Source of the DNA: an uncultured bacterium
Lineage (GTDB): Bacteria; Myxococcota_A; Polyangia; Polyangiales; Houyiibacteriaceae
DNA length: 33,938 nucleotides
Direction: 5' to 3'
Assembly (NCBI GenBank): GCA_938024995.1
Contig: CALJDU010000118.1
Location: 1-33,938, forward strand
Both the position numbers and the translations under genes were made by a program. Below the pieces are notes generated by a model. The model worked only from the letters and a program-made list of their open reading frames with translations, searched no databases and had not been told where the DNA came from. Shown piece after piece: positions 1 through 7,439 of the stretch (the stretch's first letter is position 1; every line of letters starts with the position of its first letter).

Positions 1-343
1 GCGCTTCGCGCGCGGCCTCGCACCTCGTCCGTCGTCCGCCGACGCTCAAAAATACTCGGCATTGTTGTCGGTCAGTGGACACGAACGCGATACGGGCAGC
101 ATCACAAATCGCATCCAGCGACTTTTTCAGCGACCTGCTAGAGAAGAAGCAAGCCCTGCGGCACCCACGGCGGAGCTGAGCGTTCAAACGCAGCGAAGCG
201 ACGCGTTTGGACTGTCACGGAGCGGCCGAACGAATGTGAGCGCAGGGTGAATCGGCGGAGCCGCGAGGTGGATCGATCTTCCCCTTAGAAACGGAGCCGC
301 TTTTTTGCCAACGCGGAGCCAGATCTTTACCACCAAGAGGGGC
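1..343. other. Gene-free leader upstream of the diguanylate cyclase gene
   Basis: No convincing coding region is seen on either strand; the short open frames here have no recognisable protein features. The first bases carry the GCTTCGCG-type words typical of the dispersed repeats found elsewhere in the window, so the left edge may be the tail of another copy. An AT-richer stretch near 50-70 could hold a promoter for the downstream cyclase, but no good -35/-10 pair can be fixed by eye. A stem-loop at 182-212 is listed separately. Confidence 0.4.
182..212 (+). promoter_or_regulatory. Stem-loop in the 5' leader of the cyclase gene
   Basis: GTTCAAACGC (182-191) can pair with GCGTTTGGAC (203-212) over ten positions, counting one U-G wobble in RNA, with an 11-nt loop. 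No T-run follows, so it does not look like an intrinsic terminator. It lies about 130 nt before the chosen start of the GGDEF gene. Its role is unknown. It does not match the c-di-GMP riboswitch consensus I know. Confidence 0.35.
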
Positions 344-2446
344 ATGACCACTCTCGTCAACGCAGCACTGACGGTCCGAAGAGGCGCGCGATGGGGCGCC
401 GGCTTCCTAGCGACCGCCGCCTTTGCGGTCTTGGTGTTGCTCGGGGTCTTCTCGCAGGAGCTCAGCGCGTTGCGGGTCTCGCACACGTTGGTGATCGGCG
501 CCTGGGTCGCGGTTCTCTCGTTCCGCGCCTCCCGGAGACACGCGCTCGTGAAGTCACGCAGCGGCGCCCCGATCGCGATGGATCTCGAGCTCGGCCTGCT
601 CTTGTTGGTCGGTGCCCACGCCGCGGTTCAGGTCGGTGGCGGGCTCTCGGGAGAGCTCTACCCGCTCGTGTACGTCTTGATCGCGTTCCTCGCCTCGTTC
701 GCCCGCGGCTTCGCGGGGCCTGCGCTGATCGCGGCGGCGGTCGGGCTGGAGGCCGCGATCTACTTCGTGACCGAAGAGCAGAGCGAGCCGCGACCCTTGC
801 TGCTTCACGCTGCGTTCATCATCTTCTTCGGCCTCTTGAACTTGCTCTTCACGCGGGCCGAGATCGCGCGCGTGCGAGAGCGCGGGAAGCAAGCGCTCGA
901 CCTTGAAAAAGAAAAGGTCAAAGACGACACCCGCTTGTTCCGGCTCGTCGCCGCGCCTTCTTCGAGCGCGCGGACCGACGACGAGCGGTTGCTTCGCGCG
1001 AGCGTCGAAGAGGTCCACCACCAGCTCTACCACGTGCTCTCATTGGTCCAGCGCTCGCTCGATCTGCACACCTGTGTCTTGATGATGCGGGAGGACGACG
1101 GCGACGCGCTTCAGATCGTGGAGCTCGCGACCGACAGCGACGATATCGCCGACGGTCCCTTTGGCTTGTCGGGCGCAGTGGGGGCGATCGCGCAGCGCGG
1201 CGTCGCGATGAACCTCAAGAACCTCAAGCCTGGATACGGCGGTCTTTGCTTCTACCGTAGCCCGGCGCGCGTCTCGGCGTTCTTGGGGATCCCGATCACC
1301 AAGGACGGCGAGGTGACCGGTGTGCTCTGCGCGGATCGCATCGGCGACCGACCGTTCACCGCGCGTGATGAGCAGGTGTTGGAGCTGGTGCGCGGACAGG
1401 TCGCGCGCGCGCTTGAGAACGAGCGGGTGTTCGTGCAGCTCGAGAAGAGCAAGCGTGAGCAGAGCATCCTGCACCAAGCATCGAAGTCGCTCGGCTCCGC
1501 GCTGGATGAAGCCGCCGTGATCGACGCTGGGTTGATGGCCGCGGCGGAGATCGCGCCCTACGATTTCGCGGCGATCACCTTCTACGACGCCGAGACGAGA
1601 AAGCACCACGTGAAGCGCGCGGTCGGAACGTCTGCGCAAAAAGTCGACGGCCTCATCTTCCGAGACAACACCTCGCTCACCGCGATGGCCGTGAAGAACC
1701 GCCACTACCTCCCGTACCGCGGCGACTTTGATCCGGCACAGCAGACCGTCTTCACCAAGCGGACGAACCTCAAGAGCATGCGCTCTGTTCTGGTCCTCCC
1801 GTTGATCGTCCGAGAGGACGCGATCGGAACGCTCGCGTTGGCGGCGGAGCGAGGCGGCGTGTTCACTGAGAGCGCGCGCGCGACCTTGTCTGTGCTCGTG
1901 AACCAGCTCGCGGTCTCGCTCGCGAACGCCGCGGCGGTCAAGCGCCTCGAGGAGATGGCGACCACGGATGGCTTGACCGGTTGTCTCAATAAGCGTCAGT
2001 TCTTGATCGAGCTCGATCAGAAGCTGCGCTCGGCTGAGCGCTTTGGCCGTAAGCTCTCGCTCATCGTCACCGACATCGACCATTTTAAGAGCGTGAACGA
2101 CACCTATGGCCACGCGACGGGCGATGTCGTCATCAAGGAGCTCGGCGCGATCCTCACGCGGATGAAGCGCGAGACCGACATCGTCGCGCGTTTTGGCGGC
2201 GAAGAGTTCTGCATCTTGTGTGAAGAGACCGACACCGAGGGCGCGGTGCTCTTGGCGGAGCGGGTGCGCGAAGAGGTCAAGGGAACGATTTTTCAGTCCG
2301 AGCTGGGCGAGCTCAGCGTGACCGCCTCGCTTGGTGTCGCGACGTTCCCGGATCACGCGAGCGCGAGCACGGTGCTCTTCGAAGAGAGCGACAAAGCGCT
2401 TTATGCCGCGAAGCACGGCGGGCGCGATCAAGTCTGCGCTGCCTAA
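344..2446 (+). CDS. Membrane GAF-GAF-GGDEF diguanylate cyclase
   Basis: Predicted to make cyclic di-GMP from two GTP at the inner membrane. The 700-aa product has about six hydrophobic segments in its first 190 residues, two GAF-like sensor domains (about 220-362 and 375-538), and a C-terminal GGDEF domain (about 539-698). The active-site motif is GGEEF at 618-622, a functional variant. RETD at 609-612 lies exactly five residues before it, the position of the RxxD inhibitory site for product feedback. The ATG at 344 is preceded by AGAGGGG; an in-frame TTG at 305 would add 13 residues. The membrane part resembles a 6-helix sensor module but its ligand is unknown. A short terminator and a dispersed repeat follow the stop codon directly. 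An EAL protein lies 8 kb away. Confidence 0.93.
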   Translation: MTTLVNAALTVRRGARWGAGFLATAAFAVLVLLGVFSQELSALRVSHTLVIGAWVAVLSFRASRRHALVKSRSGAPIAMDLELGLLLLVGAHAAVQVGGGLSGELYPLVYVLIAFLASFARGFAGPALIAAAVGLEAAIYFVTEEQSEPRPLLLHAAFIIFFGLLNLLFTRAEIARVRERGKQALDLEKEKVKDDTRLFRLVAAPSSSARTDDERLLRASVEEVHHQLYHVLSLVQRSLDLHTCVLMMREDDGDALQIVELATDSDDIADGPFGLSGAVGAIAQRGVAMNLKNLKPGYGGLCFYRSPARVSAFLGIPITKDGEVTGVLCADRIGDRPFTARDEQVLELVRGQVARALENERVFVQLEKSKREQSILHQASKSLGSALDEAAVIDAGLMAAAEIAPYDFAAITFYDAETRKHHVKRAVGTSAQKVDGLIFRDNTSLTAMAVKNRHYLPYRGDFDPAQQTVFTKRTNLKSMRSVLVLPLIVREDAIGTLALAAERGGVFTESARATLSVLVNQLAVSLANAAAVKRLEEMATTDGLTGCLNKRQFLIELDQKLRSAERFGRKLSLIVTDIDHFKSVNDTYGHATGDVVIKELGAILTRMKRETDIVARFGGEEFCILCEETDTEGAVLLAERVREEVKGTIFQSELGELSVTASLGVATFPDHASASTVLFEESDKALYAAKHGGRDQVCAA

Positions 2447-2464
2447 GAGGGGCTCTGTTTTTTT
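2446..2464 (+). terminator. Short intrinsic terminator after the cyclase gene
   Basis: A small hairpin AGAG-GGG-CTCT begins at the last base of the stop codon and is followed by G and seven Ts (2458-2464). The stem is only 4 bp, so it may act together with the stronger hairpin at 2465-2485 that starts the repeat. Confidence 0.5.
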
Positions 2465-2595
2465 GGGGGGCTTTTTCGAGCCCCCTCTCCGCTTCGCGGA
2501 TTCACCCCAAACGTTCGCTTCGCTCAATGCTTCGCGCGCGACGCTCTGCTTCCTTCGGTTCGCGCTTCGCGCTCCCTGTCCGCATCGCTGCGCGC
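2465..2595 (+). repeat. Dispersed 3' repeat, copy A
   Basis: Begins with a hairpin GGGGGCT (2466-2472), loop TTTTCG, AGCCCCC (2479-2485). The core at 2491-2526 has GCTTCGCG, ATTCACC, CAAACGTTCGCTTCGCTCA, and a tail near 2555-2575 contains TTCGGTTCGCGCTTCGCGCT. The same order of blocks recurs at 9368-9500 (copy B) and, reversed, at 9990-10147 (copy D); 9579-9640 (copy C) has the core only. It sits directly 3' of the cyclase gene and in the same direction. Confidence 0.75.
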
Positions 2596-2598
2596 TCA

Positions 2599-2620
2599 GA
2601 GGGGGCGTTGCCCCCTTTCC
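2599..2620 (+). terminator. GC-rich hairpin with short T-tract
   Basis: AGGGGGC (2600-2606), loop GTT, GCCCCCT (2610-2616) followed by TTCC. A further copy of AGAGGGGGCGTTG lies at about 2687-2699 without the second arm. The hairpin could end leftover transcription from the cyclase. The T-tract is weak. Confidence 0.4.
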
Positions 2621-2726
2621 TCTACGAGAGAGGATGCACCCCCAGGAATTACCTGCGGTGCTTCTTCTTGTTGGTAGGTCGCGTTTAGAGGGGGCGTTGT
2701 GCTTCGTTTTGTTGGCTGGTCACTCC

Positions 2727-3653
2727 TTAAAGAGGTCGGAGCTGGCTCTGCGAGAGGGTGCGCACCTGGATGGTCATCCCTTGTCCGTTGGACGGGTCGA
2801 GGTACGCCGCGTCTGCCGCAACGCGTGTCTCTTGGCGAAGGCGCTGGCCGGTGAGCTCAACCGGAACAGCGAAGCGGTAGTCGAGGGTCATGAGCTCGTT
2901 CTGCGGAACGAGCGCCGGGTTCGGCGACATGTTGATGTTCAAGCGGAGCGCGCCTTCGACGACGAGCGCGGGAGTCCCGTCGATGGTCTCGTGGCTGATG
3001 ATGCGCGCGCTGCCTTCGCCCTCGCGCACAGTGACGCCTTGGCTCGCGAAGACCGCGGCGATGTCGTGCGCGGGCCACTGGTCGCCGACCGAGCGCGGGG
3101 TCGCGCTGCCGAGCATCGCGTTGTCGATCGTGTTGATGATCCCGTGTTGCATCAACGTTGTGAAGGCCTCGGCGACCTCGCGCGGCGCGGGGCTGTTGGG
3201 GGCGCCCAGCGCGACGACCCGCGGCTGCGCGGAGAAGAAGATCACACCTCCCGCGGGGACGAGCGGGACGGGCCCTTCGTCGTTGCTCGGGTCGTTCGCC
3301 GTGAAGCGCTCGACGGTGACGCGCCGTCGGGTGGTGAGGCCTTGTTGGTCGACCTCCAGCACCTCGACCTGGCCGACGAGGTGAACGTCTTGCTTCTGAC
3401 TGTTCTCGCGAACGGGCGCGCCTCCTTGGGTCATGACCATGGTCGTCTCGCTGACGACGTGGACGTCCACCGCGAACTGGTCACCGACATGGGCGCGGCG
3501 GTCGAGCGCGATCGGGAACGGGCCATCCGGAGAGACGTTCGGCGTCTGCGTAACCGGGGTGCCGACTTGGCCTGGGGTGACCGACGGCGTGGAGCTGCCG
3601 CCACACGCGAAGAGAAACATCGCGATGAGCGAGATGGACGTGAGGGTGCGCAT
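2727..3653 (-). CDS. Lipoprotein of unknown function (paralogue 1 of 3)
   Basis: I do not recognise a named family. The start at 3653 gives a typical lipoprotein signal (MRTLTSISLIAMFLFAC, lipobox LFAC), followed by a Ser/Thr/Pro-rich linker. The mature part of about 290 residues has recurring signatures shared with the next gene: an ALDR..VGD.F.VDVHVV block, a VHL.G.VEVL block, VTVERFT, a VGDQWPAHDI block, and a C-terminal block NMSPNPAL...YRFAVP...RQETRV. It is close in length to its neighbour at 3708-4622, so this is a tandem duplication. It is likely anchored in the envelope, facing the periplasm or the surface. Last gene of the minus-strand group MFS-recX-lipoproteins; spacing to the previous gene is 54 nt. 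The longer frame beginning at 3695 would hide the signal peptide and is not favoured. Confidence 0.85.
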   Translation of the reverse strand: MRTLTSISLIAMFLFACGGSSTPSVTPGQVGTPVTQTPNVSPDGPFPIALDRRAHVGDQFAVDVHVVSETTMVMTQGGAPVRENSQKQDVHLVGQVEVLEVDQQGLTTRRRVTVERFTANDPSNDEGPVPLVPAGGVIFFSAQPRVVALGAPNSPAPREVAEAFTTLMQHGIINTIDNAMLGSATPRSVGDQWPAHDIAAVFASQGVTVREGEGSARIISHETIDGTPALVVEGALRLNINMSPNPALVPQNELMTLDYRFAVPVELTGQRLRQETRVAADAAYLDPSNGQGMTIQVRTLSQSQLRPL

Positions 3654-3707
3654 GGGCGGACGGTATCCAAAGAGGGTCTCGCGCGCACGGCTCATCCCGG
3701 CGCGCGG

Positions 3708-4622
3708 CTAGAGCGGCGACGGCGCTGGGGTGAGCTGACTCTGCGCGTGGGTTCGAACCGTGATGACCATCCGCTCGCCGTTGCTCGGGTCGCGGTACGT
3801 CGTGTCCGCTTCGACCCGCGTCTCCTGCCGTATGCGCTGGCCGTTGAGCGCGATCGGAACCGCGAACCGGTAGCGGAGCGCCATGGCTTCGTGCTCGGGG
3901 ATGAGCGCGGGGTTCGGCGACATGTTCATGTTGAGTCGAAGCGCGCCTTCGATGATCAACGCGGGGACCCCATCGATCGTCTCTCGGCTCACGATCCGCG
4001 CCTCACCTTCTCCTGAGCGCACCTCCGCGCCTTGCGCCGCGAAGACCTCGACGATGTCGTGCGCGGGCCACTGCTCGCCGACCCTGCGAGGCTGCTCACT
4101 GCCGAACATCGCGTCGTCGACGGTGTTGATGATCCCGTGCTCCATGACCTTCACGAAAGCCTCCGCCACCGGAAGCGGCGCGGGCGCGGCGGGGTCGCCC
4201 ATCAGGAGCATGAACGGCTGGCTGGAAAAGGTGATCACGGTTCCGCGCGGGACCAGCGCCACGGCGTCCTCGGCGCCCGACTCTTTGCTGGTGAAGCGCT
4301 CAACGGTGATGCGTCGGGCTGAAGAGAGCCCCTCTGGGTTGACGCCAAGGATCTCGACCAACCCGATCAGGTGGACGTCATACCTCTGGTGGAGCTCACG
4401 CACGGACGACTCCAGTTGCGTCACGACCGCGTTGCTCTCAGCGACGACGTGAACGTCGACGTTGAATCGGTCTCCAACTTGAACGTCGCGATCGAGCGCG
4501 ATCGGAAACGCTTCTTCTTCTGGAGGCGCTTCGGTTACATGGCCTACTTCAGCGGGGGTCGCGGGCGCGCCTCCACATGCGGTGAGCAACGTGAGCACGA
4601 GCGAGAGAAGCCGAGTCGACAT
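3708..4622 (-). CDS. Lipoprotein of unknown function (paralogue 2 of 3)
   Basis: A 304-aa lipoprotein beginning MSTRLLSLVLTLLTAC (lipobox LTAC). It aligns end to end with the gene at 2727-3653: the same VGDRFNVDVHVV, ITVERFTSK, VGEQWPAHDIVEVFAAQG and MSPNPALIPE blocks appear in the same order. It ends with VRTHAQSQLTPAPSPL, matching VRTLSQSQLRPL in its neighbour. The first 79 nt overlap, in another frame, the 3' end of the upstream paralogue at 4544-5320. The family's role is unknown. Two intact copies next to each other suggest gene dosage or divergence of a surface component. It is probably co-transcribed with the genes on both sides. Confidence 0.85.
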   Translation of the reverse strand: MSTRLLSLVLTLLTACGGAPATPAEVGHVTEAPPEEEAFPIALDRDVQVGDRFNVDVHVVAESNAVVTQLESSVRELHQRYDVHLIGLVEILGVNPEGLSSARRITVERFTSKESGAEDAVALVPRGTVITFSSQPFMLLMGDPAAPAPLPVAEAFVKVMEHGIINTVDDAMFGSEQPRRVGEQWPAHDIVEVFAAQGAEVRSGEGEARIVSRETIDGVPALIIEGALRLNMNMSPNPALIPEHEAMALRYRFAVPIALNGQRIRQETRVEADTTYRDPSNGERMVITVRTHAQSQLTPAPSPL

Positions 4623-5320
4623 GCGCGGACCCTATCAGTCTCGCGCTCTCGCTCCACTCTGAGAACGAGGGAACGAACGTCGGCCCGGGTCTCCTGCCGA
4701 AGCAAGCGCACTCGACCTTCCCACGTATCGCCGTCAGGTTCGCCATCTCGTTCGCCAGCTTGATCGGACGTCATGCGCAGTGGCCATTCCTCTCCCACCG
4801 TCCGCGGGTCGTCTGTGCCGAAGCCATCCTGGTCCGTGGCGAACATTGAGCGATAGTGAATCGACGCGAGCGCCTGGACGACCTCCACTGGCGCGGCGTC
4901 TTCAGACGCGCCGAGCGTGAGCACGCGTGGCGAGTCGTAGAGTACGCTCCCCGCCGGGAGGAGCGACACCACGCGGTTGTCATCGCGGTGGAGGTTCTTG
5001 CGCGTGAGCTGATGCACGGTGATCTGCAGCCGCGTGGCGTGACCTTCCTCGACCTTGAGGACCTCGACCTCACCTACGAGGCGCGTCGTGTCGTGGAGCC
5101 TCGTCTCGTTCGTTCGCGTGCCGTGGATTCGCGTCACGGTGTTGCGCACGAACACGGCTTGGGCGTCGACGCGAAAGCGTTCGCCCACCGCGACGGGACG
5201 ATCAAAGACGATCGCGTAGTGCTCGACAGAAGGGACCGGCGCGCGTTCCGGGGACGCGGACCCACACCCGCTGATAAGCACGAGGTACGCGATGCCGAAA
5301 ACCGAGCTGATGATGCGCAT
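4544..5320 (-). CDS. Degenerate lipoprotein paralogue 3 with altered C-terminus
   Basis: Start at 5320 gives the lipoprotein signal MRIISSVFGIAYLVLISGC. The N-terminal two thirds match the other two paralogues (VGERFRVDAQAV, TRLVGEVEVLKVEEG, ITVHQLTRKN, then RTVGEEWPL). After that the roughly 70-residue NMSPNPAL-containing segment is missing, and RLLRQETRADV lines up with RIRQETRVEAD near the paralogues' ends. The rest is Arg-rich and unlike them, reading 79 nt into the next gene before a stop. In a second frame the same DNA reads ...PRSQSG... and stops near 4633, just before the next start, as expected if the original end was lost by a frameshift. I infer an internal deletion plus frameshift; a truncated but functional protein is also possible. 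Confidence 0.65.
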   Translation of the reverse strand: MRIISSVFGIAYLVLISGCGSASPERAPVPSVEHYAIVFDRPVAVGERFRVDAQAVFVRNTVTRIHGTRTNETRLHDTTRLVGEVEVLKVEEGHATRLQITVHQLTRKNLHRDDNRVVSLLPAGSVLYDSPRVLTLGASEDAAPVEVVQALASIHYRSMFATDQDGFGTDDPRTVGEEWPLRMTSDQAGERDGEPDGDTWEGRVRLLRQETRADVRSLVLRVERERETDRVRACRLGFSRSCSRCSPHVEARPRPPLK

Positions 5321-5371
5321 CCCCGAAGGATACGGAGCAGCAGGGGTGCGCGTTCCTTGAGGCGCCCACAA

Positions 5372-5998
5372 CTAGCGAACCAGCTCGTCGATTTCATCGC
5401 GTGATGCTTCCAGCGCGCGTTTGGCCACGCCGTACGAGAAGCCGGAGCGGGCGAGCGCCGCGAGCTCTTTGCGTTGCTTCTCGCGGAGCGCGTCTCCCGC
5501 GAGCTCCGTTTTGCGGAACGGACCGAAGCTCCGCTTGCGTACGTAACGACACGCGGAGACAAAGTCTGCGTCATCTCCGAGCGACTGAATCGCGTTCGTG
5601 ATGAGCTCGCGGTCGACCCCGCGCGCGTTGAGCTGCGACTGAATCGCGCGCGCGCCCTTGCCTTTGCGTGCTTGGCTGCGCGCGTACGCGATCGCGTACT
5701 TGGCGTCGTCGAGGTAACCCCAGCGGACGCAGTCCGCGATCACTTCTTCGATCCATTCCGGCGCTTCCGGAAACGTCTCCTCGAGCCGTCGCTCGGTTCG
5801 CTTGACCTGCCGCTTCAGCGCGCGCCGTAACCGGTCGACCGAGCCGGGGTAGCGCGAGATGTAGCGCAGCGCCGAAGCGTTGAGCCGTGCCTTGGTGATC
5901 TTGCGCGGCTTCTTTCGTTTCTTCTTTCGTGGAGCGCCCGAGAAGGAGCCCGCGTCGTGGTCGCCAGAGGCCTGGTCAAAATCTTCGTCGCCGTTCAC
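5372..5998 (-). CDS. recX: RecX-family regulator of RecA
   Basis: A 208-aa cytoplasmic protein. RecX proteins bind RecA filaments and limit strand exchange and the SOS response. After a disordered basic start (PRKKKRKKPRK at about 24-34), the protein is made of helical three-helix repeats. The second repeat has the family signature GYLDDAKYAIAYARSQARKGKG followed by ...QLNARGVDRE, matching the RecX pattern LDD..FA......R...GKG....L...GI. The third repeat is near FVSACRYVRKRSF. The start is GTG at 5998, 13 nt after the MFS gene stop; no earlier or better ATG exists in frame. recX often sits next to recA, but here recA is not in the window. The basic N-terminal tail is longer than in typical RecX. 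Confidence 0.85.
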   Translation of the reverse strand: MNGDEDFDQASGDHDAGSFSGAPRKKKRKKPRKITKARLNASALRYISRYPGSVDRLRRALKRQVKRTERRLEETFPEAPEWIEEVIADCVRWGYLDDAKYAIAYARSQARKGKGARAIQSQLNARGVDRELITNAIQSLGDDADFVSACRYVRKRSFGPFRKTELAGDALREKQRKELAALARSGFSYGVAKRALEASRDEIDELVR

Positions 5999-6011
5999 CC
6001 GCGGGTATCGC

Positions 6012-7307
6012 TCACGTGACCGACGCGGTGTCTTCGAGCTCGCGACCCTTGGTCTCAGGCAACAAGCCTAGCACCAAGAAGATGACGATGATGTAACAAG
6101 CCGCGGTGCTCGCGACGACGGGACCAAAGCCGCCGACCTCTTGCGCGATCAGGCCCACCACGATCGGTCCGCTGACGTAGCTGATCCGCCCAAGCACATT
6201 GTTGGCCCAGGCAAACGCCGCGGCGCGGTGCTCTGTTGGGAAGAGCTCGGTGTTGTAGGAGTTCAAGATCGGGAGGTAGCCGCTGGCCGCGAAGATGCCG
6301 AAGATGAGCGAGCAGGTGAGCGGCCAAAAGCCCTCGAGCATGTAGCAACCGACGACGCCCGCGCCGCCGATCGAAAAGACCACGACCGCGCCGATCCGCC
6401 GGCCGACCATGTCGATGAACTTGCCGGACGCGAAGATGACCGGCATCGCGACGACCGCTGCGATGGTGATCGCTTTAGCGGCATCGACATCGGTCATGCC
6501 GCGCTCGTTCAGCGCGAACTCTTTCCAAAAGGTGATCGCGTTCTGTGATGGGACGTAGGCGACGAACCAGATGAGCGCGAGGATCAGGACCCGCTTGCGA
6601 TAGGGAGTCTTCCAGATCGCGAAGAGGCTCTGCGTCGTGTTCTCTGTGCGCGGCATCGCGCCTTCGCGATACTGACCGTGAGAGGCTTCGGATCGTTCTG
6701 CGCGCGCGGCCTGCATCTCTTCGAAGCGCTGCGTCTCCTTCATGCCGCGGCGCAGGAACGCCAAGATCGCCAAGGGCACGATCGCGATCAGATAGGCCGT
6801 TCGCCAGCCGTACTCGGTGCGCACCAGGATCGGCATCACGCCTGCGCACACGATCGAGCCGAGCGCGGAGAAGGCTTGGATCACGCCGATAACCATGCCG
6901 CGCTTTTTCGCCGGGAACTCCTCGGCCGCGATCACCATGCTGACCGCCCACTCGCCGAGCAAGAACATGCGCCCGAGCATCTGCGCGACCGCGAAGACGT
7001 AGATGTTGGTCGCGAAACCAGAGATGAAGGTGAAGATCGTGTAGCCGACGATCGTGACCGTCAGCACGCGCCGCCTCCCCCACACGTCTGCTTTGCGCAC
7101 GAGCCAGAACGCCATGAGCGTCCCGAGGTTGATCGCGCCGACCAAGTAGCCCGCGGCCTCGCGGCTCAACCCAAAGTCCTCGCGGATGTTGGGCAAGATC
7201 TGCGCGAGGACGAAGAAGTCGTAGCCCTCGAAGAAGGTCGCGACGCTCAAGAAGAGGAAGAGCCTCTTTTGGTAGCTGGTCAGCTTGCCTTCACCGGAGT
7301 CCGCCAT
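6012..7307 (-). CDS. MFS transporter, sugar/metabolite:H+ symporter type
   Basis: A 431-aa inner-membrane transporter of the major facilitator superfamily with about 12 hydrophobic segments. Visible signatures are the loop 2-3 motif ADVWGRRRVL (equivalent to GxxxDRxGRR), EWAVSMVIAAEEFPAKKRG in the middle of the first half, a central cytoplasmic loop rich in charged residues near FEEMQAARAERSEASHGQ, and PETKGRELED at the C-terminus, typical of the metabolite/sugar symporter branch. The substrate cannot be told from sequence. The start ATG at 7307 is chosen because the longer frame to 7808 adds 167 residues without hydrophobic or conserved content and runs through the divergent protease gene. 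It probably heads an operon with recX 13 nt downstream. Confidence 0.88.
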   Translation of the reverse strand: MADSGEGKLTSYQKRLFLFLSVATFFEGYDFFVLAQILPNIREDFGLSREAAGYLVGAINLGTLMAFWLVRKADVWGRRRVLTVTIVGYTIFTFISGFATNIYVFAVAQMLGRMFLLGEWAVSMVIAAEEFPAKKRGMVIGVIQAFSALGSIVCAGVMPILVRTEYGWRTAYLIAIVPLAILAFLRRGMKETQRFEEMQAARAERSEASHGQYREGAMPRTENTTQSLFAIWKTPYRKRVLILALIWFVAYVPSQNAITFWKEFALNERGMTDVDAAKAITIAAVVAMPVIFASGKFIDMVGRRIGAVVVFSIGGAGVVGCYMLEGFWPLTCSLIFGIFAASGYLPILNSYNTELFPTEHRAAAFAWANNVLGRISYVSGPIVVGLIAQEVGGFGPVVASTAACYIIVIFLVLGLLPETKGRELEDTASVT

Positions 7308-7439
7308 CTCGGAGACCCTACACTTGATTTGGGTCGGTCGCGGGCTCCTCTTCCCGCGCTTTTTCCGTGGAACAGGGCTCAGCGGGTCGGATCCCAGCGT
7401 CGACTCGCCATTTTCGGTGCTTGTGCTATCCCCGGGCGC
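7308..7439. promoter_or_regulatory. Divergent promoter region, MFS and protease genes
   Basis: This 132-nt spacer separates two divergent start codons, so promoters for both must lie here or inside the coding ends. No clear -35/-10 pair or palindrome can be fixed by eye. Confidence 0.4.

Noticed and set aside
1..343. c-di-GMP riboswitch before the cyclase
   Set aside because: The conserved GGACGCAAAGCC-type block of GEMM riboswitches is absent.
1040..2527. A 495-residue minus-strand open frame
   Set aside because: It lies wholly opposite the GAF/GGDEF gene and has only shadow composition (Arg, Glu, His).
2331..4016. A 561-residue plus-strand open frame
   Set aside because: It runs from the cyclase 3' end through repeat A and across two minus-strand lipoproteins; the product is Arg/Asp/Val-rich with no motif, so it is a high-GC shadow.
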